From Closterium sp. NIES-65 (taxonomy: Eukaryota > Streptophyta > Zygnematophyceae > Desmidiales > Closteriaceae), in contig CANXME010000802.1 of assembly GCA_948144175.1 (NCBI GenBank), positions 1 to 64,000 on the forward strand: a DNA stretch of 64,000 bases. The letters run 5' to 3'. The translations under genes were made by a program, and so were the position numbers. Of the stretch, positions 36,301 through 46,500 are shown in pieces (position 1 is the first letter of the stretch; every line of letters starts with the position of its first letter). Under the pieces are notes generated by a model. It was not told the DNA's origin, did not search any database, and was given only the letters and a program-made list of their open reading frames with translations.

Positions 36301-39210
36301 CTGGCTGGTGGGGGTGCTGGGAGCAACTCGCCTGGCTGGTGGGGGTGCTGGGAGCAACTCGCCTGTCTGGTGGGGGTGTTGGGAGCAACTCGCCTGGCTG
36401 GTGGGAGTGCTGGGAGCGACTCACCTGGCTGGTGGGGGTGCTGGGAGCAACTCACTTGGCTGATGGGGGTGCTGGGAGCAACTCACCTGGCTGGTGGGGG
36501 TGCTGGGAGCAACTCACCTGGCTGGTGGGGGTGCTCGGAGCAACTCGCATGGCTGGTGGGGGTGCTGGGAGCAACTCAACTGGCTGGTGGGGGTGCTGGG
36601 AGCAACTCAACTGGCTGGTGGGGGTGCTGGGAGCAACTCGCCTGGCTGGTGGGGGTGCTGGGAGCAACTCGCCTGTCTGGTGGGGGTGTTTGGAGCAACT
36701 CGCCTGGCTGGTGGGAGTGCTGGGAGAAACTCACCTGGCTGGTGGGGGTGCTGGGAGCAACTCACTTGGCTGATGGGGGTGCTGGGAGCAACTCACCTGG
36801 CTGGTGGGGGTGCTGGGAGCAACTCACCTGGCTGGTGGGGGTGCTCGGAGCAACTCACCTGGCTGGTGGGAGTGCTGGGAGCAACTCGCCTGGCTGGTGG
36901 GGATGCTAGGAGCAACTCACCCGGCTGGTGGGGGTGCTGAGAGCAACTCACCTGGCTGGTGGGGGTGCTCGGAGCAACTCGCCTGGCTGGTGGGGGTGCT
37001 GTGAGCAACTCGCCTGGCTGGTGGGAATGCTAGGAGCAACTCACCTGGCTGGTGGGGGTGCTGGGAGCAACTCACATGGCCGGTGGGGGTGCTTGAAGCA
37101 ACTCGCCTGGCTGGTGGGGGTGCTGGGAGCAACTCACCTTGCCGATGGGGATGCTAGGAGCAACTCACCTGGCTGGTGGGGGTGCTGGGAGCAACTCAAC
37201 TGGCTGGTGGGGGTGCTGGGAGCAACTCGCCTCGCTGGTGGGGGTGCTGGGAGCAACTCGCCTGTCTGGTGGGGGTGTTGGGAGCAACTCGACTGGCTGG
37301 TGGGAGTGCTGGGAGCAACTCAACTGGCTGGTGGGGGTGCTGGGAGCAACTCACCTGGCTGGTGGGGGTGCTGGGAGCAACTCACTTGGCTGATGGGGGT
37401 GCTGGGAGCAACTCACCTGGCTGGTGGGGGTGCTGGGAGCAACTCACCTGGCTGGTGGGGGTGCTGGGAGCAAGTCACCTGGCTGGTGGGGGTGCTGGGA
37501 GCAACTCACCTGGCTGGTGGGGGTGCTGAGAGCAACTCACCTGGCTGGTGGGGGTGCTGGGAGCAACTCACATGGCCGGTGGGGGTGCTGGGAGCAACTC
37601 GCCTGGCTGGTGGGGGTGCTGGGAGCAACTCAACTGGCTGGTGGGGGCGCTGGGAGCAACTCGTCTGGCTGGTGGGAGTGCTGGGAGCAACTCGCCTGGC
37701 TGGTGGGGGTGCTGGGAGCAACTTGCCTGGCTGGTGGGGGCGCTGGGAGCAACTCGTCTGGCTGGTGGGGGTGCTGGGAGCAACTCACCTGGCTCGTGGG
37801 GGTGCTGGGAGCAACTCGCCTGGCTGGCGGGGGTGCTGGGAGCAACTTGCCTGGCTGGTGGGGGTGCTAGGAGCAACTTGCCTGGCTGGTGGGGGTGCTG
37901 GGAGCAACTCGCCTGGCCGGTGGGGGTGCTGGGAGCAACTCACCTGTTTGGTGGGGGTGCTGGGAGCAACTCGCCTGGCTGGTGGGGGTGCTGGGAGCAA
38001 CTCGCTTGGCCGGTGGGGGTGCTGGGAGCAACTCGCCTGGCTGGTGGGGGTGCTGGGAGCAACTCGCCTGGCTGGTGGGGGTGCTGGGAGCAACTCCCCT
38101 GGCTGGTGGGGGTGCTGGGAGGAACTCGCCTGGCTGGTGGGGGTGGTGGGAGCAACTCGCCTGGCTGGTGGGGGTGCTGGGAGCAACTCACCTGGCTGGT
38201 GGGGGTGCTAGGAGCAACTCGCCTGGCTGGTGGGGGTGCTGGGAGCAACTCACCTGGCTGGTGGGGGTGCTAGGAGCAACTCACCTGGCTGGTGGGGGTG
38301 CTGGGAGCAACTCGCTTGGCTGGTGGGGGTGCTGGGAGCAACTCGCCTGGCTGGTGGGGGTGCTGTGAGCAACTCGCCTGGCTGGTGGGGGTGCTGGGAG
38401 CAACTCGCCTGGCTGGTGGGGGTGCTGGGAGCAACTCGCCTGGCTGGTGGGGGTGTTGGGAGCAACTCGCCTGGCTGGTGGGGGTGCTGGGAGCAACTCG
38501 TCTGGCTGGTGGGGGTGCTGGGAGCAACTCGCCTGGCTGGTGGGGGTGCTGGGAGCAACTCACCTGGCTGGTGGGGGTGCTGGGAGCAACTCGACTGGCT
38601 GGTGGGGGTGCTGGGAGCAACTCGCCTGGCTGGTGGGGGTGTTGGGAGCAACTCGCCTGGCTGGTGGGGGTGCTGGGAGCAACTCGTCTGGCTGGTGGGG
38701 GTGCTGGGAGCAACTCACCTGGCTGGTGGGGGTGCTGGGAGCAACTCGCCTGGCTGGTGGGGGTGTTGGGAGCAACTCGCCTGGCTGGTGGGGGTGCTCG
38801 GAGCAACTCGTCTGGCTTGTGGGGGTGCTGGGAGCAACTCACCTGGATAATGGGGGTGCTGGGAGCAACTCGCCTGACTGGTGCGGGTGCTGGGAGCAAC
38901 TCGCCTAGCCGGTGGGGGTGCTGGGAGCAACTCGCCTGGCTGGTGGGGGTGTTGGGAGCAACTCGCCTGGCTGGTGGGGGTGCTGGGAGCAACTCGTCTA
39001 GCTGGTGGGGGTGCTGGGAGCAACTCACCTGGCTGGTGGGGGTGCTGGGAGCAACTCGCTTGGCTGGTGGGGGTGCTGGGAGCAACTCGCCTGGCGGGTG
39101 CGGGTGCTGGGAGCAACTCGTCTGGCTGGTGGGGGTGCTGGGAGCAACTCGCCTGGCTGGTGGGGGTGCTGGGAGCAACTCGACTGGCTGGTGGGGGTGC
39201 TGGGAGCAAC

Positions 39211-40604
39211 TCAACTGGCTGGTGGGGGTGCTGGGAGCAACTCGCCTGGCTGGTGGGGGTGCTGGGAGCAACTCAACTGGCTGGTGGGGGCGCTGGGAGC
39301 AACTCGTCTGGCTGGTGGGAGTGCTGGGAGCAACTCGCCTGGCTGGTGGGGGTGCTGGGAGCAACTTCCCTGGCTGGTGGGGGCGCTGGGAGCAACTCGT
39401 CTGGCTGGTGGGGGTGCAGGGAGCAACTCACCTGGCTGGTGGGGGTGCTGGGAGCAACTCGCCTGGCTGGCGGGGGTGCTGGGAGCAACTTGCCTGGCTG
39501 GTGGGGGTGCTAGGAGCAACTTGCCTGGCTGGTGGGGGTGCTGTGAGCAACTCGCCTGGCCGGTGGGGGAGCTGGGAGCAACTCACCTGTCTGGTGGGGG
39601 TGCTGGGAGCAACTCGCCTGGCTGGTGGGGGTGCTGGGAGCAACTCGCTTGGCCGGTGGGGGTGCTGGGAGCAACTCGCCTGGCTGGTGGGGGTGCTAGT
39701 AGCAACTCGCCTGGCTGGTGGGGGTGCTGGGAGCAACTCGCCTGGCTGGTGGGGGTGCTGGGAGCAACTCGCCTGGCTGGTGGGGGTGGTGGGAGCAACT
39801 CGCCTGGCTGGTGGGGGTGCTGGGAGCAACTCACCTGGCTGGTGGGGGTGCTGGGAGCAACTCACCTGGCTGGTGGGGGTGCTGGGAGCAACTCGCCTGG
39901 CTGGTGGGGGTGCTGGGAGCAACTCGCCTGGCTGGTGGGGGTGCTGGGAGCAACTCGCCTGGCTGGTGCGGGTGCTGGGAGCAACTCGCCTAGCCGGTGG
40001 GGGTGCTGGGAGCAACTCGCCTGGCTGGTGGGGGTGTTGGGAGCAACTCGCCTGGCTGGTGGGGGTGCTGGGAGCAACTCGTCTGGCTGGTGGGGGTGCT
40101 GGGAGCAACTCACCTGGCTGGTGGGGGTGCTGGGAGCAACTTGCTTGGCTGGTGGGGGTGCTGGGAGCAACTCGCCTGGCGGGTGCGGGTGCTGGGAGCA
40201 ACTCGTCTGGCTGGTGGGGGTGCTGGGAGCAACTCGCCTGGCTGGTGGGGGTGCTGGGAGCAACTCGACTGGCTGGTGGGGGTGCTGGGAGCAACTCAAC
40301 TGGCTGGTGGGGGTGGTGGGAGCAACTCGCCTGGCTGGTGGGGGTGCTGGGAGCAACTCAACTGGCTGGTGGGGGCGCTGGGAACAACTCGTCTGGCTGG
40401 TGGGAGTGCTGGGAGCAACTCGCCTGGCTGGTGGGGGTGCTGGGAGCAACTTGCCTGGCTGGTGGGGGCGCTGGGAGCAACTCGTCTGGCTGGTGGGGGT
40501 GCAGGGAGTAACTCACCTGGCTGGTGGGGGTGCTGGGAGCAACTCGCCTGGCTGGCGGGGGTGCTGGGAGCAACTTGCCTGGCTGGTGGGGGTGCTAGGA
40601 GCAA
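39211..40604. repeat. 1,085-bp higher-order repeat, two copies
   Basis: Landmark variants recur at +1,085 bp (35 units): 39211 with 40296, 39273 with 40358, and 39583 with 40668. Further right, a 558-bp period (18 units) links 41505 with 42063. Confidence 0.8.
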
Positions 40605-43057
40605 CTTGCGTGGCTGGTGGGGGTGCTGTGAGCAACTCGCCTGGCCGGTGGGGGTGCTGGGAGCAACTCACCTGTCTGGTGGGGGTGCTGGGAGCAACTC
40701 GCCTGGCTGGTGGGGGTGCTGGGAGCAACTCGCTTGGCCGGTGGGGGTGCTGGGAGCAACTCGCCTGGCTGGTGGGGGTGCTAGTAGCAACTCGCCTGGC
40801 TGGTGGGGGTGCTGGGAGCAACTCGCCTGGCTGGTGGGGGTGCTGGGAGCAACTCGCCTGGCTGGTGGGGGTGGTGGGAGCAACTCGCCTGGCTGGTGGG
40901 GGTGCTGGGAGCAACTCACCTGGCTGGTGGGGGTGCTGGGAGCAACTCACCTGGCTGGTGGGGGTGCTGGGAGCAACTCGCCTGGCTGGTGGGGGTGCTG
41001 GGAGCAACTCGCCTGGCTGGTGGGGGTGCTGGGAGCAACTCGCCTGGCTGGTGGGGGTGCTGGGAGCAACTGGCCTGGCCGGTGGGGGTGCTGAGAGCAA
41101 CTCACCTGGCTGGTGGGGGTGCTGGGAGCAACTCACCTGGCTGGTGGGGGTGCTGGGAGCAACTCGTCTGGCTGGTGGGGGTGCTGGGAGCAACTCACCT
41201 GGCTGGTGGGGGTGCTGGGAGCAACTCGCCTGGCTGGTGGGGGTGTTGGGAGCAACTCGCCTGGCTGGTGGGGGTGCTCGGAGCAACTCGTCTGGCTGGT
41301 GGGGGTGCTGGGAGCAACTCACCTGGATGGTGGGGGTGCTGGGAGCAACTCGCCTGGCTGGTGGGGGTGCTGGGAGCAACTCGCCTGGCTGGTGGGGGTG
41401 CTGGGAGCAACTCGCCTGGCTGGTGGGGGTGTTGGGAGCAACTCGCCTGGCTGGTGGGGGTGCTGGGAGCAACTGGTCTGGCTGGTGGGGGTGCTGGGAG
41501 CAACTCACCTGGCTGGTGGGGGTGCTGGGAGCAACTCGCCTGGCTGGTGGGGGTGTTGGGAGCAACTCGCCTGGCTGGTGGGGGTGCTCGGAGCAACTCG
41601 TCTGGCTGGTGGGGGTGCTGGGAGCAACTCACCTGGATGGTGGGGGTGCTGGGAGCAACTCGCCTGGCTGGTGCGGGTGCTGGGAGCAACTGGCCTAGCC
41701 GGTGGGGGTGCTGGGAGCAACTCACCTGGCTGGTGGGGGTGCTAGGAGCAACTCGAATGGCTGGTGGGGGTGCTGGGAGCAACTCGCCTGGCTGGTGGGG
41801 GTGCTGGGAGCAACTCCCCTGGCTGGTGGGGGTGCTCGGAGCAACTCGTCTGGCTGGTGGGGGTGCTGGGAGCAACTCACCTGGATGGTGGGGGTGCTGG
41901 GAGCAACTCGCCTGGCTGGTGGGGGTGCTGGGAGCAACTCGCCTGGCTGGTGGGGGTGCTGGGAGCAACTCGCCTGGCTGGTGGGGGTGTTGGGAGCAAC
42001 TCGCCTGGCTGGTGGGGGTGCTGGGAGCAACTGGTCTGGCTGGTGGGGGTGCTGGGAGCAACTCACCTGGCTGGTGGGGGTGCTGGGAGCAACTCGCCTG
42101 GCTGGTGGGGGTGTTGGGAGCAACTCGCCTGGCTGGTGGGGGTGCTCGGAGCAACTCGTCTGGCTGGTGGGGGTGCTGGGAGCAACTCACCTGGATGGTG
42201 GGGGTGCTGGGAGCAACTCGCCTGGCTGGTGCGGGTGCTGGGAGCAACTGGCCTAGCCGGTGGGGGTGCTGGGAGCAACTCACCTGGCTGGTGGGGGTGC
42301 TAGGAGCAACTCGAATGGCTGGTGGGGGTGCTGGGAGCAACTCGCCTGGCTGGTGGGGGTGCTGGGAGCAACTCCCCTGGCTGGTGGGGGTGCTGGGAGC
42401 AACTCACCTGGCTGGTGGGGGTGCTGGTAGCAAGTCACCTGGCTGGTGGGGGTGCTGGGAGCAACTCGCCTGGCTGGTGGGGGTGCTGGGAGCAACTCGC
42501 CTGGCTGGTGGGGGTGTTGGGAGCAACTCGCCTAGCTGGTGGGGGTGTTGGGAGCAACTCGCCTGGCTGGTGGGGGTGCTAGGAGCAACTCACCTGGCTG
42601 GTGGGGGTGCTAGGAGCAACTCAACTGGATAGTGGGGGTGCTGGGAGCAACTCAACTGGATGGCGGGGGTGCTAGGAGCAACTCACCTGGCTGGTGGGGG
42701 TGCTGGGAGCAACTCAACTGGCTGGTGGGGGTGCTGGGAGCAACTCAACTTGCTGGTGGGGGTGCTAGGAGCAACTCGCCTGGCTGGTGGGGGTGCTGGG
42801 AGCAACTCGCCGGGGGTGCTGGGAGCAACTCGCCTGGCTGGTGGGGGTGCTGTGAGCAACTCGCCTGGCTGGTGGAAGTGCTGGGAGCAACTCACCTGGC
42901 TGGTGCAGGTGCTGGGAGCAACTCGCCTGGCTGGTGGGGGTGCTGGGAGCAACTCACGTGGCTGGTGGGGGTGCTGGGAGCAACTCAACTGGCTGGTGGG
43001 GGTGCTGGGAGCAACTCAACTGGCTGGTGGGGGTGCTGGGAGCAACTCGCCTGGCTG

Positions 43058-43061
43058 GTGG
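43058..43061. other. Gypsy target-site duplication, left copy (GTGG)
   Basis: GTGG directly left of the element matches GTGG at 51326-51329. Joining the flanks with one copy gives GCTGGTGGGGGTGCTG, the consensus of the 31-bp unit. Because the target is G-rich and repetitive, the length of the duplication is not certain. Confidence 0.6.
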
Positions 43062-43497
43062 TGTCGGAGTTACCGCTATGCTCTTCTCTGCCTTGATTCT
43101 CCTGCTCTGCCTCTCCTTCGAAAGAGTGGTAACTCTCACCTCAAAGGTCCTCTCTGAGTGGTGTGCCACCTGTAGGCAAATCTGAGGTAACAACTGTCCA
43201 CTATACGAAAGGATAACAAACAGAAAGCATTGTGTGTGTGTGTGAGAGTGAACTTACCTGTCCCTGGCTCGAGCCGTGCATTGCTCAATGTGCGGCTTGA
43301 GCCTGGGTTGGGTTTGTTCCCATTGGTCGCGAGGATTTCACCCCCTGGTGTTCTCCTACCAACTTCGCGTCAATTTCCCAGCCTCCCACCTACCCATCCT
43401 TGAGCCTGCATACAACAAATACAACACATTACTACACCCTTTCTACACCACAATCATACTGGCACCTTATATGCACAAACGTACATATTCGGTGACA
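43062..43497 (-). repeat. Gypsy 3' terminal repeat (A2 plus B2, 436 bp)
   Basis: In element orientation it runs from TGTCACCG (43497) to CCGACA (43062). The first 378 bp (A2) match the 5' repeat base for base. The last 59 bp (B2, 43062-43120) are absent from the 5' repeat but occur again just inside A2, at 43500-43558. A (TG)n tract lies near 43230. Confidence 0.9.
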
Positions 43498-43499
43498 GC

Positions 43500-43558
43500 T
43501 GTCGGAGTTACCGCTATGCTCTTCTCTGCCTTGATTCTCCTGCTCTGCCTCTCCTTCG
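43500..43558 (-). repeat. Gypsy internal repeat B1, 59 bp, purine-rich
   Basis: Identical over 59 bp to B2 (43062-43120). It starts 14 bp after the polyprotein stop and is separated from A2 by GC, so the junction forms the palindrome GACAGCTGTC (43494-43503). In element orientation it begins with a purine-rich run (GAAGGAGAGGCAGAGCAGGA). That run might serve as the polypurine primer, although it is not adjacent to A2. Confidence 0.88.
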
Positions 43559-43572
43559 TTCCTTCTGCTGCC

Positions 43573-46500
43573 TCAGCCACTCTCTGCCCCCTCCTGTGCC
43601 CGTGCTCGCGCAGCTTGAGCGCGGGTCACAGGACCGTTGCGCTGAGGCCCGCTGCCTCTGATCACGGCAGTGTTCGTTTGATGCTCCTTCACTTGCGCCC
43701 CCGTGTCATTCTCCAGGACCAGCACCCCTGAAGGGCGCACCTCCTTGACCTTCCAGCGGACCGTACCCAGCCCCACATCCAGGGTGTCTTGCTTTGCCCT
43801 CTTGAGGTACACCTCCTGCCCTTCACAGACGCCTCTTGCCACTCGCCCCTCTCCCTTGCGCTGCCTCTGTTCGTACCTCCTTGCGTCCCTCAGCTGTGCA
43901 GTGTGCAGGTTCTCCAGTGCCGCTGGCAGCATGTAGCGCATGTAGCGCGCTCTCACCTCGGACAGGGCCACCCAGTTCTTGATCGTGCCTGCTGTCACCG
44001 TGTCTGTCAGTACCCGTGGTGCCTCCACTGGCAGGATTGGCTCTCTTCCGTAAAGGAGGCTGTACGGGGAGTGGTCCTTGAGTGCTGCCTGCTTCCCGAA
44101 CCTGTACCCTGCGGCTATCCAATCCAGCTCCTCATCCCAGTCCCTCTTCCTCTGCTCCCCATAGGCCCGCAGCCCCCGCTTGAAGGTCTGCACCGCTCGC
44201 TCGGTCAGCCCGTCGCTTTGTGGGTGGTAGCGGGAGGTTTTTCTGTGCGCTATGCCGGATTCCTTCAGCAGCTTCTCAAATTCCCCCAGAAACTCCGTCC
44301 CCTGATCCGTGAGTACCTCCCCGCACGCTCCAAAGCGACACACCACCTGCGCCTTGAAGGCTGCTGCTATGTGCCTCGCGCTCTTGCTGGGGATGGCTTT
44401 CACCTCCAACCACTTGCTCGCATGCTCCACCATGAACACGATGTACCGATTTCCGCTCCTGCTGAGCGGCAGCTCTCCCGCGAGGTCCAAGGACCATCGG
44501 AATCCCAACCCGCAAATCGGCAGTGAATGCAGTTCTGCTTTGGCCTGCGTTAAGTTTGCCTTGCTCCTCTGACACGCCTCACACCCCTCCACCCACTCTT
44601 TCACTTGCTTGCGCATCCCTTCCCACCACCAGCCTGTCTTCAGCAGGTGTACAGTCCTCTCGTGCCCGAAGTGTCCCAGCTTCGTGTGCACCTCCTTGAT
44701 CACTGCTTCACGGTCCGTGGGTGCAGGCACTAGCTTCCACCCGTCCTCTGTCTTGATCTGCAGCTGCCGCTGATACCACCTGTAGTGGTGCCCCCGTGCC
44801 CGCACTCTTTCTGACACTGTCTCGTCTTCCTCTGTTTCTCCTTTCACCCACCGCATTGCCTTCTCGTCCTGCCAGATGTCGGCTGGTCCCTTGCTCCCCT
44901 TGGCTCCGACCTCTTCCGCTTCTCTCGCCAGCATGATCAAGGTGTGTGCTGGCTCCAGCTCCGTCCCTTCCGTCCCCTGTGTTCTCTGTCCTGATTCCAG
45001 CGGTGGTGGGTTGCGAGAGAGACCGTCGACGTGCTGCAGCGTCTTCCCCGGCCTATGCCTGATCTGGAAATCATATTCTTGCAGCTTCACTGCCCACCTT
45101 GCGTTTCTTCCCGTCAGCCCTGGTGTGGTCATCAGCCAAGTGAGGGGCTGATGGTCAGTGACCAGTGTGAACCCGCGGCCCTGCAGGTACACCCTGAAAT
45201 GCCCCACCGCCCACACGGCCGCCAGCCCCTCCCCTATGTATGAGCTATACTGCGCCTCTGCGGGGTTGCAGCTCCTGCTGGCGTAGGCTACCACTTTTTC
45301 CACTCCCTCCACTTCCTGGCACAGGATTGCCCCCATCCCCTGGCTGCTCCAATCGGTGTAGAGGACGAAGGGCTGGTCTGCTGCTGGCAGCCGCAGCACG
45401 GTTGCTGTCTTCACGGCTGTCATGAGGTCTTGCAGTGCTTCCCTCTGCTGTTCTCCCCACTCCCATACCTTGTCCTCTCGCAGCATCCCGTTCAGCACTG
45501 CCGCCCGCTTACTGAAGTTAGGCACGAAGCGCCTGTAGTAGCTGAGGAAGCCCAAGACTGCGCGCAGCCCTGTCTTGTCCCTGGGTTCCCTCAGCCTGTC
45601 CAGCACCTGCACCTTTGCTTGCTGAATCCCGATCTGTCCTCCTGTCACTTCATACCCCAGGTACTGCACTGTCCGCTCCCCCCACCTGCACTTGTTGGGA
45701 TGACAGGTGAGCCCTGCCTCCTCTATTGCACTCAGGGTCCGCTCCACGTCCTCAAGGTGCTGCTGCTCTGTCTGGCTGAAGATGACCACATCATCAATGT
45801 AGCATGCTGCATGTTCAATCCCCCGCAGCACCGCATCCATAACTCTCTGAAACACTGCCGAGGCATTCCGCAGGCCGAAGGGCATGTATAACCACTCATA
45901 CAGCCCGTCCGGTCCGTGGAAGGCTGTCTTCTTCACATCTTCCTCTCTGATTTTTATCTGATTGAATCCCTGGCGCAGGTCCAGCGTCGTGAAGTATACT
46001 CCGTCGGCCAGCTTGTCGAAGAGTTCTTCCGCCATTGGCATGGGGTACCTATCCGGCACGGTGATCTTGTTAAGATCTCTGTAATCACCGCACATTCTGC
46101 GGCTCAGCACCTCGCCTGTCAAATCCTTCCTGGCTGCCACCACGGTCGGGGTTGCGTACTCTGACTCTGACCTTCTGATCAGTCCTGCTTCCAGCAACTC
46201 CTGTACTTTCTCCTTGCAGATCGCCTCATCCCCTGGTGGCATCTTTCTTCTGCGATGGAACACCGGCTCTTCACTGTTCAGCTTCAATGCCATCTCCTTG
46301 ATCTTGCACTTCCCCAACTCCTGCAGGGTGAAAGCGAAGCCTTTCCTGTGCTTGACCAGTAGTGCCAGCATCGCTGTCTTCCCTCCCTCGCTCATGCTCT
46401 CTCCTATCTTCCACTCAGGCTCTGCTGTTGGCAGGCAGGTCCACACCCCTTGTCTCACCGTTGCCTCTGTATTTTCTCCCTCCTTCAGTCCCCAGTGCAG

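Larger units (their letters stand above)
21991..43061. repeat. 31-bp minisatellite array, main segment (G-rich on +)
   Basis: About 680 tandem units of 31 bp with core GGTGGGGGTGCTGGGAG followed by CAACTCRCCTGGCT. Three units make 93 bp, so all + frames carry the same 31-residue peptide, and - frames are often open too. The most variable site is the dinucleotide in ACTCGCC: CG, CA, and less often TG. Four-G versions of the five-G run occur (for example near 23213 and 32200). No gene is supported anywhere in the segment. It is split at 43061/43062 by the Gypsy element. Confidence 0.97.

Noticed and set aside
22010-43061. Numerous Gly/Trp-rich frames (for example 32836-35514, 892 codons) and Pro-rich frames on the opposite strand
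   Set aside because: These come from the 31-bp unit, again one more than a multiple of three and free of stops in most frames. The same peptides appear in all frames and on both strands.
43573-43800. Chromodomain at the integrase C-terminus
   Set aside because: The tail after the integrase core shows only a weak GPY/F-like stretch followed by an Arg/Ala-rich end. No chromodomain pattern is visible.
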